Source: an uncultured Slackia sp. (lineage in GTDB: Bacteria; Actinomycetota; Coriobacteriia; Coriobacteriales; Eggerthellaceae). From it: a DNA stretch of 15,987 nt. This document shows positions 1 to 5,541 of the stretch, one piece after another. Position 1 is the stretch's first letter. Each line of letters starts with the position of its first letter. Both the position numbers and the translations under genes were made by a program. The stretch covers positions 1 through 15,987 of the forward strand of contig CAKUIK010000048.1 in assembly GCA_934661005.1 (NCBI GenBank), written 5' to 3'. Below the pieces are notes generated by a model. That model saw nothing but the letters and a program-made list of their open reading frames with translations. It was not told the DNA's origin and ran no database searches.

Positions 1-449
1 CCTATCGCTACGGCATCTACCTTAAGTCCGCGCGCGGCTTCTACTTCACGCCCAGCACCAAGCTGGTGATCAACGGCCAGGAGTGCGGATACGAGGTCGC
101 GGATGGCGTATCCGATCCCGACAGCGGCTGGATCTACACCCTGTGGCTCAACACTGATCTGACGTTTACGCCCGAGGCCGCGCCGGCCCCGGTCGATCCC
201 GAGAAGCCGGCGCCGCAGCCCGAGCCTACGCCGCAGCCTGGCGACAATAACGGCGCCGAAGCCAACACCGACAAGCCTGTCAAAGCGGCAACGGCTCCGG
301 CGGCGACCAAGCCCGCAACTGCCAAGCCCACCGCGGACGCAATTCCCACCACGGGCGATGACGCAGCCTTGACGGCAGCCGCTCTGGGCGTAGCTGGAGC
401 AACCGCTGTCGTAGCGGGCGTCGCCGCAGCAAGGCGTCGCAACCACTAA
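1..449 (+). CDS. C-terminal part of an LPXTG-type cell-wall-anchored surface protein (5' truncated by window edge)
   Basis: The reading frame is already open at the left edge (frame from base 3) and ends at TAA 447-449, so only the last ~148 residues are visible. The visible part starts with a beta-rich stretch (FYFTPSTKLVING) of the kind found in Ig-like or adhesin domains of Gram-positive surface proteins. It continues with a Pro/Ala/Lys-rich wall-spanning linker (PEKPAPQPEPTPQPG). It ends with a sorting signal: IPTTGDD (an LPXTG variant), an Ala/Val hydrophobic segment and a positive tail ARRRNH. A class-A-like sortase would cut between T and G and attach the protein to peptidoglycan. Ligand and full domain content are outside the window. 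The sorting signal is clear; the binding function is unknown. Confidence 0.85.
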   Translation, partial: YRYGIYLKSARGFYFTPSTKLVINGQECGYEVADGVSDPDSGWIYTLWLNTDLTFTPEAAPAPVDPEKPAPQPEPTPQPGDNNGAEANTDKPVKAATAPAATKPATAKPTADAIPTTGDDAALTAAALGVAGATAVVAGVAAARRRNH

Positions 450-501
450 GCACGCGTTGGTGCGGGCGGCTGTAAACGCACTCCAACAGAACCTAGCCCA
501 G

Positions 502-526
502 AAATCGAACCTCGTTTTTCGATTTT
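502..526 (+). terminator. possible terminator of the surface protein gene
   Basis: A 7-bp A/T-rich inverted repeat (AAATCGA 502-508, TCGATTT 519-525) ends in a short T run, 53 nt after the stop codon. The stem is weak, and an alternative pairing (ACCTCG 509-514 with CGAGGT 532-537) competes with it. Confidence 0.3.
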
Positions 527-576
527 AAGTCCGAGGTCATATCGCAAAACAAACCAACAGCATATAATAGGTCGAA

Positions 577-612
577 AAGCCCCGGGCGTGCTGGATAGCT
601 AACCCGGGGCTT
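577..612. terminator. 10-bp GC-rich hairpin, likely terminator
   Basis: Perfect inverted repeat AAGCCCCGGG (577-586) and CCCGGGGCTT (603-612) with a 16-nt loop. It is preceded by GAAAA and followed by ATCATCTTTT, so it could stop transcription in either direction. It lies between the surface protein gene and the small gene at 716. Confidence 0.55.
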
Positions 613-715
613 ATCATCTTTTCGAGCCAGCAGTCTCTCAATCCCCGAAAATCACCCCCGCACAGACGAGGCAATTAGGGCAAGAGCAAGAAGGCATAAG
701 GCCACAACCGGAACC

Positions 716-931
716 ATGAGTGAATCCGAGAGGGCATGGTTGCAAATGGAAAAAACTCTAGACTATGGCTCGTTCGGTGTCGACGATAGGCCCAACCGCC
801 TTTCGAACGTTTCAGATGAGGTTCTTACGGCCATCGATGAAGAAGAGCGTAAAAACCCGCCCGCTACGTGGAAAGAAGCATGGGAGAGCAGCATCGATTG
901 GGAAATAGAGAACGGCGTTAGGATGCCATAA
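716..931 (+). CDS. small acidic protein of unknown function (71 aa)
   Basis: ATG at 716, stop TAA at 929-931. The product is acidic, with many Glu/Asp and Trp residues (WLQMEK, ATWKEAWESSIDWEIENG), and has no signal peptide or membrane segment. No family was recognised. The ribosome binding site is poor: a purine-rich GCAAGAAGG lies about 20 nt upstream, so the true start could differ. The gene stands alone between the hairpin at 577-612 and a possible terminator at 941-985. Its amino-acid composition and the flanking terminators favour a real gene, but codon evidence is limited at this length. Confidence 0.45.
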   Translation: MSESERAWLQMEKTLDYGSFGVDDRPNRLSNVSDEVLTAIDEEERKNPPATWKEAWESSIDWEIENGVRMP

Positions 932-940
932 GCATCGAAT

Positions 941-985
941 AAACGCCCGTGTCATTCAGTCAGAAGGCCCCGCTTCGGCGTTTTT
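941..985 (+). terminator. possible terminator after the 71-aa gene
   Basis: AAACGCC (941-947) can pair with GGCGTTT (977-983), followed by a run of five T (981-985). The 29-nt loop is long, so the call is moderate. It begins 10 nt after the stop codon of the small gene. Confidence 0.4.
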
Positions 986-1132
986 ATCTTGTGACACCCC
1001 GCCACAATGAAAGCCTGAGTTCACAGACTTCGAATTGTGGAAGCGCAGCGCTGGACTTTCGGGAGGTGTTCACGTCCGCGCTACATCCGGTTCGGGCGGC
1101 GTATCGTGCCCCGAAGAAGCCTGGAGTATTTC

Positions 1133-1161
1133 GGGATCATCCCCACGTGTGTGGGGAGCAC
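1133..1161 (-). CRISPR. isolated degenerate type I-E CRISPR repeat (R1)
   Basis: A 29-nt unit, GGGATCATCCCC... ending GGGGAGCAC on the plus strand, with a perfect 6-bp palindrome CCCCAC/GTGGGG. In the usual type I-E orientation it reads GTGCTCCCC...GGGGATGATCCC on the minus strand. It differs from the three-repeat consensus at 2 of 29 positions. It stands alone: no recognisable repeat lies 61 nt to either side. The HTH gene runs into it from the right and stops inside it. No cas gene or AT-rich leader is in the window, so this is a relic. Confidence 0.7.
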
Positions 1162-1556
1162 GTCTTCACGGCCTCCGATTCGCCCGGGTAGTAGAACTCG
1201 CAGTCGATTCCCTCAGCTTCGAGCGCGTCGGCCACCCGGCGCGCGTTGGCGTTGCCGATGCGGAAGGGGCCGTCGCCGCGCCCGAATTGGTCGTACTCCT
1301 CTTGGGTACGATAGTAGGCGAGCGACACCGTGGCGGGGGGATCGGGAAGCGCGAGGATGTTGCCGATGGCGGACTTCACAGCGTAGTCCGCGACAGCCTT
1401 CTCGCACGAGAGCCACTCCTCCACGTCGTCGGAAATCGGGTTTACGCCAGCCTCCCAGCTCTCGACGCTCTCGCAGTCGACGCCCACAGCGTCACCAACA
1501 TCCTCCTGGCTCAGGCCAAGCGTCTCGCGCATCGCGCGGAACTGCGCGGCGCGCAT
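1137..1556 (-). CDS. HTH transcriptional regulator, Aca2/DUF1870-like, 3' end formed by a CRISPR repeat
   Basis: 139 aa from ATG 1556, with a good binding site GGAGG 7 nt upstream. Residues 1-48 form an XRE-type helix-turn-helix (MRETLGLSQEDVGDAVGV, then SVESWEAG and PISDDV). Residues 55-125 form a second region with LPDPPATVSLAYYRTQEEY, NANARRVADALE and FYYPGE. This two-part layout, with the W-WE-G and P-DDV signatures, resembles the DUF1870 family that includes Aca2, a phage repressor of anti-CRISPR operons. That likeness is from memory. The last ~8 residues (CSPHTWG and the codon before) are encoded by repeat R1, which also supplies the stop TGA, so the natural C-terminus may be lost by a few residues. 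It is preceded by a 21-codon frame sharing one base with its start (TAATG). Origin is probably phage or another mobile element. Confidence 0.7.
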   Translation of the reverse strand: MRAAQFRAMRETLGLSQEDVGDAVGVDCESVESWEAGVNPISDDVEEWLSCEKAVADYAVKSAIGNILALPDPPATVSLAYYRTQEEYDQFGRGDGPFRIGNANARRVADALEAEGIDCEFYYPGESEAVKTCSPHTWG

Positions 1557-1621
1557 TACTTGGCCTCCGCGAACTCTACCATGCCGCCGTCTTTGCCCTT
1601 GTATGCTGCTGCTTCTCTCAT
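1556..1621 (-). CDS. 21-aa small frame translationally coupled to the HTH gene
   Basis: ATG at 1621 with a strong binding site AGGAGAGG 7 nt upstream; the product starts MREAAAYKGKDGG and ends VEFAEAK. Its stop TAA overlaps the ATG of the HTH gene by one base (TAATG), and the HTH gene's GGAGG lies inside this frame. This suggests a leader cistron or a small phage protein translated together with the regulator. No family was recognised. Confidence 0.5.
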   Translation of the reverse strand: MREAAAYKGKDGGMVEFAEAK

Positions 1622-1653
1622 GGTTTGTCCTCTCCTAGTTTTCCCACTTTAGA

Positions 1654-1671
1654 GCGGGACCGAAGCCCCGC
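1654..1671 (-). terminator. weak hairpin between phage-like gene fragment and the small frame
   Basis: GCGGG/CCCGC stem (1654-1658 with 1667-1671) just after the minus-strand stop at 1685. It is followed on the minus strand by TCTAAAGT rather than a clean T run, so it may be a weak terminator or part of a promoter region. Confidence 0.25.
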
Positions 1672-1684
1672 CACTGCCTTATAT

Positions 1685-1795
1685 CTAGTCCAGCTCTACC
1701 CAACGGTGCTCGACGATTCGGCAGAACCTCTCGCGCGAGCAGGCATCATCTTCCTGTTCCGCCATCTTCGTCACATAGCGGCATGCATCGCATTC
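1685..1795 (-). pseudogene. 3' fragment of an unknown, probably phage, Cys-rich protein cut by CRISPR repeat R2
   Basis: On the minus strand the frame directly after repeat R2 reads ECDACRYVTKMAEQEDDAC, then SRERFCRIVEHRWVELD and a TAG stop at 1685. It looks like genuine coding sequence of about 36 residues. It contains a CxxC pair and two further Cys residues, which suggests a small metal-binding protein. The frame is open upstream through R2 and the 32-nt spacer (SRYYRVYYC), but no start or binding site was found, so the 5' end is unclear. It lies in the same orientation just upstream of the 21-aa frame and the HTH gene, as expected for a block of phage early genes. Confidence 0.4.
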
Positions 1796-1885
1796 GAGAT
1801 CATCCCCGCATGCGCGGAGAGCACCACAATAATACACGCGATAGTACCTGCTTTCAGGGATCATTCGCGCGTATGCGGGAAGCAC
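1796..1885 (-). CRISPR. relic type I-E CRISPR mini-array: two degenerate repeats and one 32-nt spacer
   Basis: R2 is 1796-1824 and R3 is 1857-1885, both 29 nt, separated by a spacer of exactly 32 nt (1825-1856). A 61-nt unit is the hallmark of type I-E arrays. Both start G(A/G)GATCAT and end AGCAC on the plus strand, as R1 does. Each differs from the consensus of the three repeats at 4 of 29 positions, and each has one broken pair in the central palindrome. The conventional repeat orientation is the minus strand. There are no cas genes and no leader, so the array should be inactive. Confidence 0.75.
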
Positions 1886-1996
1886 CTGAACGAGATGGTC
1901 ATCGCGAACGCCAGCGGAGACTGGGACAAGGGCATGAGATTCGCCCGAGCTCCAACGAGCCTCGAGGCCTGCCCGTTCTGCCTGATGCTGGCGAAC
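1886..1996 (+). pseudogene. fragment of a phage minor head (MuF-like) protein gene
   Basis: Immediately after repeat R3 the plus-strand frame reads LNEMVIANASGDWDKG, then MRFARAPTSLEACPFCLMLAN. The segment RFAR-P-T-x(3)-C-x-F-C-x-MLA matches the conserved R(F/Y)ARVP.G..TC.FC.MLASRG stretch known from minor head / capsid maturation proteins of actinobacterial siphophages (recognised from memory). About 37 residues are recognisable. After residue ~37 the frame degrades into low-complexity, frame-shifted sequence, and there is no start codon with a binding site. It is therefore a remnant. It is longer than a spacer (over 100 nt) yet starts flush with the repeat. Confidence 0.5.
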
Positions 1997-2132
1997 CCGC
2001 ATACTCCACAGGAAATGAAAACGCCAAGGAACTTGTCCAGGCGACGAACCCAGGCTTTCTTGGCGCAGATTGATTATAGCCACCTGGCGCCCAAATTGGA
2101 TACATTCCAACGCCGCCAAGCCGCCACGCCAT

Positions 2133-2357
2133 TTAGATAAGCACGATGGCCAAAAGCCACCCCGTGGCAATGCCCAAGAAGACAACAACGACAAACGCGA
2201 ATTTCAGCGCCTTCATCACGAAACCGTGAATCTTTACGGCGCGCGCCTGGTTCTTCTCGGAAACTTTGTCAATCGCTTTCCCATACAGCGCTATGGAGCC
2301 AACGACCGCAATGAAAGCCAGATAAAGAAAGAGCAGCGCAAGCAAAAAGTCAGGCAC
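2133..2357 (-). CDS. small two-helix membrane protein
   Basis: 74 aa from a GTG start at 2357, chosen because AAGGAG lies 6 nt upstream. An ATG at 2390 in the same frame would add 11 residues but has no binding site. Residues ~3-24 (PDFLLALLFLYLAFIAVVG) and ~51-74 (ALKFAFVVVVFLGIATGWLL) are membrane segments, with a positively charged stretch (KVSEKNQARAVKIHG) between them. No family was recognised. A TTGACA (minus strand, 2440-2435) and two small hairpins lie upstream (2394-2414, 2415-2430), but no convincing -10 box was found. It is 227 nt from the ADP-ribosylglycohydrolase gene on the same strand and may have its own promoter. Confidence 0.6.
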   Translation of the reverse strand: MPDFLLALLFLYLAFIAVVGSIALYGKAIDKVSEKNQARAVKIHGFVMKALKFAFVVVVFLGIATGWLLAIVLI

Positions 2358-2583
2358 AGAGCACTCCTTCCTCGAAGAATCATTCGGCACGATTGCCTTT
2401 TTCGCCCAAAGGCATTGCCGTTTCGCGGCATCGTTGTCAATAGGCTCGAAAGCCGCAAATGGCGCAGCGTTTTGAATTGCAAAGGATAGCCCACGAACTC
2501 ATCTTGGGCCCCTTTGTCATTTAACCACGCCACAGAGTTTTGCGGCAGAAGGTTCGACACCATGCCAGCCCGCCGCCGCACCG

Positions 2584-3357
2584 CTACTCGAACAGGCACG
2601 CCTCGATCACGTCTTTGCCACGCAGGGCCGCCAGCCACTCGCGAGGAATCGCCTCGCGACCATACAGGATGCCCGCCAAGCCGCCCGCGACGCAAGCAGT
2701 GGTGTCAGTGTCATCACCCAAATTCACCGCAGCAAGCACGCATTCCTTGTAGCTTTCCGTATGCTCCAGGCACCAAATCGCGGCGTTATAGGTATCCCAC
2801 ACATAGCCGCTGCTTCCGCCGGGCTCGCCAGCCGACTCACCCGCAGACGCGCCCTCGCGCATCAAACGCGCGGCATAACGAACCATTTTCTCGCACGCGT
2901 CCATGCAGGCGTCGGTCGCATGCGTGATGGCGCTCACCGCGCGCACCTCGGCGCTCGAACAATCCATGAAAGCCATGGGCAAACAGCGCATAAGCGACCC
3001 GTTGCCCTTGTCCCACTCGCCCGTTCCGCCGTGGCCCGTCGCGAGCGCCTTACGCGTGGCGTTGCCATAGTCGAACGCCACGCCACCCACCGTGTACGCC
3101 CCATCGTTGATCCACGCGCGGAACCGCCGCAGAATATCGTCGCAATCGACGCGCCCCAGCTCACGATAGCTGTCGCACAGCGCGAGCGCCATACTCGTGT
3201 CGTCGCTCCACGTGCCAGCGGTCTGGCCGTGGCTGCCGCCACCCACCATATCGACGCACTCAAAACTTCCGCGCGGCTTGAATTCGAAAGGCACGCCCAA
3301 AGCGTCGCCCACCGCCATGCCATACACGCAATCGCGCAACGTTCGATTTAGTTTCAT
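2584..3357 (-). CDS. ADP-ribosylglycohydrolase (DraG/ARH family)
   Basis: 257 aa from ATG 3357 (MKLNRTLRD), chosen because AAGGAGG lies 8 nt upstream; an in-frame ATG at 3408 lacks a binding site. The family removes ADP-ribose from proteins, nucleic acids or small molecules, using a binuclear Mg centre. The metal-binding signatures are visible in order: GDALG (17-21), WSDDTSM (50-56), GNGSLMR (118-124), HATDA (146-150) and LGDDTDTTACVAGG (213-226). Length and motif order fit a complete cytosolic enzyme. A Ser/Gly-rich insert (GASAGESAGEPGGSSG, ~169-184) looks like a flexible loop. The substrate cannot be read from sequence. No partner ADP-ribosyltransferase is next to it. Confidence 0.9.
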   Translation of the reverse strand: MKLNRTLRDCVYGMAVGDALGVPFEFKPRGSFECVDMVGGGSHGQTAGTWSDDTSMALALCDSYRELGRVDCDDILRRFRAWINDGAYTVGGVAFDYGNATRKALATGHGGTGEWDKGNGSLMRCLPMAFMDCSSAEVRAVSAITHATDACMDACEKMVRYAARLMREGASAGESAGEPGGSSGYVWDTYNAAIWCLEHTESYKECVLAAVNLGDDTDTTACVAGGLAGILYGREAIPREWLAALRGKDVIEACLFE

Positions 3358-3463
3358 AACGCCAGCCTCCTTGCATCCAACGCACGGTATATGGCGCTTT
3401 CGTCGCAAAACACGCTAGCCTCGCTCGCGCCACATTTGCAATTGTCGCACCACTTCTCATTGT

Positions 3464-3535
3464 GGCAAAAATCGCGACGATTAGGCCGCATTGCGTCGTT
3501 TGATGAGCTGGGCGTCAAAAAACGCCGCGATTAGG
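3464..3535 (+). repeat. two direct copies of a 22-nt motif (A and B), 50 nt apart
   Basis: Copy A is 3464-3485 and copy B is 3514-3535. Both follow the pattern G(T/G)CAAAAA, then a CG-rich core, then CGATTAGG. Each matches the inverted third copy (3693-3714) at 20 of 22 positions. The 50-nt start-to-start distance is close to five helical turns, which would place them on one face of DNA. They lie in a 422-nt stretch without genes, between the ADP-ribosylglycohydrolase start and the LuxR remnant. They may be operator sites; the binding protein is unknown. Confidence 0.6.
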
Positions 3536-3591
3536 CACTCTCGGCGCCCCAAAAGAGGCGGCGGGCGCTTCGTTTCTTTGCAACCCAACTC

Positions 3592-3613
3592 ACCTGAGTG
3601 TAAAACTCCAGGT
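3592..3613. promoter_or_regulatory. MerR-operator-like dyad 1
   Basis: ACCTGAGT...ACTCCAGGT is an interrupted dyad with one bulged base. It resembles the ACCTnGAGT-type operators that MerR-family regulators bind inside long promoter spacers. No MerR gene is in the window and no clear -35/-10 pair was assigned, so this is a shape-based suggestion. Confidence 0.3.
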
Positions 3614-3644
3614 AAGAGCCATCATCAACCAAGGACATAGCTCA

Positions 3645-3661
3645 AACCTTACCCCAAGGTT
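3645..3661. promoter_or_regulatory. MerR-operator-like dyad 2
   Basis: Perfect 6-bp dyad AACCTT/AAGGTT around ACCCC, 53 nt from dyad 1 by start positions. The shape is close to known MerR/CueR-type half-sites (ACCTT...AAGGT). Together the two dyads and the 22-nt motifs make 3464-3714 look like a former control region. Confidence 0.3.
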
Positions 3662-3692
3662 AGATTTTCAGCTCCGAACCCTTGCAAAACGA

Positions 3693-3714
3693 CCTAATCG
3701 TCGCGTTTTTTGAC
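3693..3714 (-). repeat. third, inverted copy of the 22-nt motif (C)
   Basis: Read on the minus strand it is GTCAAAAAACGCGACGATTA followed by GG. It differs from copy B at two positions in the core and from copy A at two other positions. It sits about 65 nt beyond the 3' end of the LuxR remnant. Confidence 0.6.
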
Positions 3715-3779
3715 ACGAGGGAGGCAAAGCGTTGCAGGCGTGGCATCAAATCCCAAGCACTACACCTCAGCCGCACTTC

Positions 3780-3965
3780 TTACAACTTCGTCTGCTGAAT
3801 AAGGTCGAGCATTTCCTGGCGATCGCCTACATTCAGCTTTCGATAGATGCTCCTCGTATGGGTTTTCACTGTGCTTTGCGAAAGCACGAGCTGCTCCTGG
3901 ATGTACGTGCCCGTGCGGCCCTGGGCAAGAAGCATGAACACTTCCGTTTCCCGCGGCGCCACGGT
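3780..3965 (-). pseudogene. C-terminal HTH remnant of a LuxR-family regulator
   Basis: The minus-strand frame ending at TAA 3782-3780 encodes APRETEVFMLLAQGRTGTYI, then QEQLVLSQSTVKTHTRSIYR and KLNVGDRQEMLDLIQQTKL. This is a complete GerE/LuxR DNA-binding domain: PRE-EVF, the recognition helix STVKTH and the IY-KL-V-RQE end. The several-hundred-residue N-terminal part that LuxR proteins of this lineage normally carry (often membrane-spanning) is missing. Upstream of APRE the frame instead reads the antisense of a flavoprotein gene. An ATG at 4022 would give an 80-aa product, but its first ~17 residues are not LuxR-like and it has no good binding site. Most likely a deletion product. Confidence 0.75.
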
Positions 3966-4167
3966 CGGCGGCATGAAAGTCAACGACAAGACGCAGGTGC
4001 TCGATGCCAATGACGAGTCCATCGTCTGCCTCTATGCCGCAGGATGCGACGCGGGCGGCCTGTATGGCGACTCCTACGACGTTTCCATCTGCGAAGGCTC
4101 GCAGCAGGCCTGGTGCGTGCAGTCGGGCAAGGTTGCCGCCGAAGACGTCGCGGAAAACCTCGTCTAG
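3961..4167 (+). pseudogene. C-terminal remnant of an FAD-dependent fumarate-reductase-like flavoprotein
   Basis: The frame reads GGMKVNDKTQVLDANDESIV, CLYAAGCDAGGLYGDSYDVS, then ICEGSQQAWCVQSGKVAAED and VAENLV before TAG 4165-4167. This is the C-terminal end of the FAD_binding_2 flavoproteins (fumarate reductase / urocanate reductase-like), whose LYAAG-x-x-AGG-x-x-GD-Y segment contacts FAD. Only ~68 of the normal ~500-600 residues remain and there is no start. The sequence begins where the LuxR remnant of the opposite strand begins, so the two broken genes are joined at about 3955-3967. Such enzymes often sit next to LuxR genes in Eggerthellaceae (from memory), so one deletion probably removed both 5' halves. 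Confidence 0.8.
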
Positions 4168-4235
4168 CCCTATTGCCTTCCGCACATTTCCCTATCTTCC
4201 TTGGGCGCCCCTCCCTCTTTTGGTCCAAGAACAGA

Positions 4236-4267
4236 AATGGCTCGCAGCCTCATGGTTGCGAGCCATT
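4236..4267 (+). terminator. 11-bp hairpin, probable terminator of the flavoprotein gene
   Basis: Perfect inverted repeat AATGGCTCGCA (4236-4246) / TGCGAGCCATT (4257-4267) with a 10-nt loop, 69 nt after the flavoprotein stop. It is followed by CGCTTATAT, so the T run is poor. The stem strength supports a terminator function. Confidence 0.55.
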
Positions 4268-4431
4268 CGCTTATATAGCAGCAAATCATAAGCCGCATCG
4301 GTCGTAAGCATCGCAAGCCGAATCTTACACATCATTTTCAAAGCGCCACCCCGAACACCCTTCACCCAAACAGCCGAATTGCCGACAGGGAAGCCGAGCA
4401 GACTACACATGGGTCTATTCCATCCACCAAA

Positions 4432-4454
4432 AGGCGCCACCGCAAACGGCGCCT
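4432..4454. terminator. GC-rich hairpin upstream of the first Abi gene
   Basis: Perfect 7-bp inverted repeat AGGCGCC/GGCGCCT with a 9-nt loop. On the minus strand it is followed by TTTTGG, so it would terminate leftward transcription better than rightward. The rest of the 369-nt gap 4168-4536 holds the hairpin at 4236-4267 and a promoter-like -10; no gene was seen. Confidence 0.4.
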
Positions 4455-4493
4455 CAGTAACAACCGGAGAAAAGAGCATACTGCTACAACCCG

Positions 4494-4502
4494 TGATAGA
4501 AT
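4494..4502 (+). promoter_or_regulatory. extended -10 promoter element for the first Abi gene
   Basis: TGATAGAAT contains a TG-N-TAGAAT extended -10 box, about 35 nt before the ATG at 4537. No convincing -35 hexamer lies 16-18 nt upstream, which is acceptable for extended -10 promoters. Confidence 0.4.
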
Positions 4503-4536
4503 CACTCGTAACGCCCAGCCAGCGGAAAGGCAAACG

Positions 4537-5508
4537 ATGCTTCCCAAATCAACCAACTCCCTCATGAAACATCTTCGGGATCAAGGGGTCTCCATCAGCG
4601 GCTCGGCTCAAAAGAGGAAACTCAAGAACATCGGCTATTATCACGGCTACAAAGGATTTAGATTCCTGGGCGACTCCTCGAAAAGGCTTCCAATCACAGA
4701 CTTCAACCAAATCGCATCGCTCCATGCCATGGACATGCAAATCAAAACACTTCTTTACCCACACGTAATGACCATTGAGACAGCCCTGAAGAATTACACT
4801 CTCGAGGCAGTGCTCAAACACGCCCAAAGCGAGGACTTCGACGAAATCTATAAGAATTGCCTGACAGCATACAGAGGATACCGGCCAGGCACGTCAGATT
4901 ATAAAAAGTCTTGGGCAAGCAGACTCAGATTGCGGCAAACCATCGATGGACTCATTTCACGAGAACAAGACAACAGGCCGTTCTTTAAACACTTCCGCGA
5001 CCGAGGGAGGACGATTCCGATATGGGCCATCTTCGAGGCTATGACCCTAGGGGAATTTGGCAACTTCTACGCCTGCCTTAATCGCCCCGTAAAAACCGCA
5101 ATCGTGACCGATCTCGGAATGCCGTCTCAATACGATTCGGAATCTCTTCTCCTCTCCATAATCTACCTGCTTAAGGATTTGAGAAACGCTATCGCCCATA
5201 ACGCCATCGTCTCAGACGTGCGTTTTAAATCTGGAGGCATTTCAAGCGGCATCGGAAAACTATTGAAAAGCGAGGCAGGCATCGATTCAGTCAACTTCTC
5301 CGATATTACGGACTACGTTATTCTGATTGTATATCTCCTCAGTCTTCTCGGTTTTTCCAAAACCGATAGAAAGCGACTCATTTCGGATTATGAAGCGATT
5401 CTACTCAAGTACAGGAAAGAACTTCCATCTGGAATCTACGGAAAACTCGTTCGAACCGAGACCCCAAGCAAACTTAAGATGCTCAAAAAATATGTAACAA
5501 AATCTTGA
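4537..5508 (+). CDS. Abi_2-family HEPN protein (AbiD/AbiF-type abortive infection protein), copy 1
   Basis: 323 aa from ATG 4537, with GGAAAGG 7 nt upstream. The N-terminus (KHLRDQGVSIS...NIGYYHGYKGFRFL) and the central PIWAIFEAMTLGEFGNFYACL are typical of Abi_2 proteins. LRNAIAHN supplies the R-x4-H catalytic motif of HEPN ribonucleases (R216, H221). In this family infection activates RNA cleavage, which stops growth and blocks phage. The protein is cytosolic and complete. A short promoter-hairpin-terminator unit begins at the stop codon (5505-5604) and may encode its RNA antitoxin. It is only distantly similar to the second Abi protein (10649), so the two are not a recent duplication. The gene is richer in A/T than the pst operon, consistent with horizontal transfer. 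Confidence 0.85.
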   Translation: MLPKSTNSLMKHLRDQGVSISGSAQKRKLKNIGYYHGYKGFRFLGDSSKRLPITDFNQIASLHAMDMQIKTLLYPHVMTIETALKNYTLEAVLKHAQSEDFDEIYKNCLTAYRGYRPGTSDYKKSWASRLRLRQTIDGLISREQDNRPFFKHFRDRGRTIPIWAIFEAMTLGEFGNFYACLNRPVKTAIVTDLGMPSQYDSESLLLSIIYLLKDLRNAIAHNAIVSDVRFKSGGISSGIGKLLKSEAGIDSVNFSDITDYVILIVYLLSLLGFSKTDRKRLISDYEAILLKYRKELPSGIYGKLVRTETPSKLKMLKKYVTKS

Positions 5509-5541
5509 AAAATTGAATACCGTGCTAAACTATCTTAGCAA
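5505..5541 (+). promoter_or_regulatory. promoter for a small RNA downstream of the first Abi gene
   Basis: Two overlapping choices are visible. One is TTGAAA (5505-5510) with extended -10 TGC-TAAACT (5526-5531). The other is TTGAAT (5513-5518) with TAGCAA (5536-5541) at 17 nt. The second aligns with the promoter before the other Abi gene, where TTAG also precedes TAGCGG. The -35 overlaps the Abi stop codon. Confidence 0.4.

Noticed and set aside
563..568. TATAAT box before the hairpin 577-612
   Set aside because: No -35 box at a suitable distance, and a transcript from it would start just before the hairpin; probably chance in an A/T-rich patch.
1072..1100. A possible fourth CRISPR repeat 61 nt left of R1
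   Set aside because: Base-by-base comparison with the consensus gave no more matches than expected by chance.
1919..1947. A possible CRISPR repeat 61 nt right of R3
   Set aside because: The sequence is phage minor head coding DNA with no repeat similarity.
949..2140. Long overlapping plus-strand frames across 949-2140
   Set aside because: They run through CRISPR repeats (giving typical artefacts such as HPHVCGEH or SPRVWGA) and antisense to the HTH gene. They have no binding sites and arginine-rich, low-quality composition. Only the short stretch 1886-1996 is recognisable.
2761..3351. 196-codon plus-strand frame
   Set aside because: Antisense to the ADP-ribosylglycohydrolase gene, which has a binding site and all family motifs.
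4192..4533. 113-codon minus-strand frame in the gap before the first Abi gene
   Set aside because: It crosses two hairpins and the Abi promoter, has no binding site and no recognisable features.
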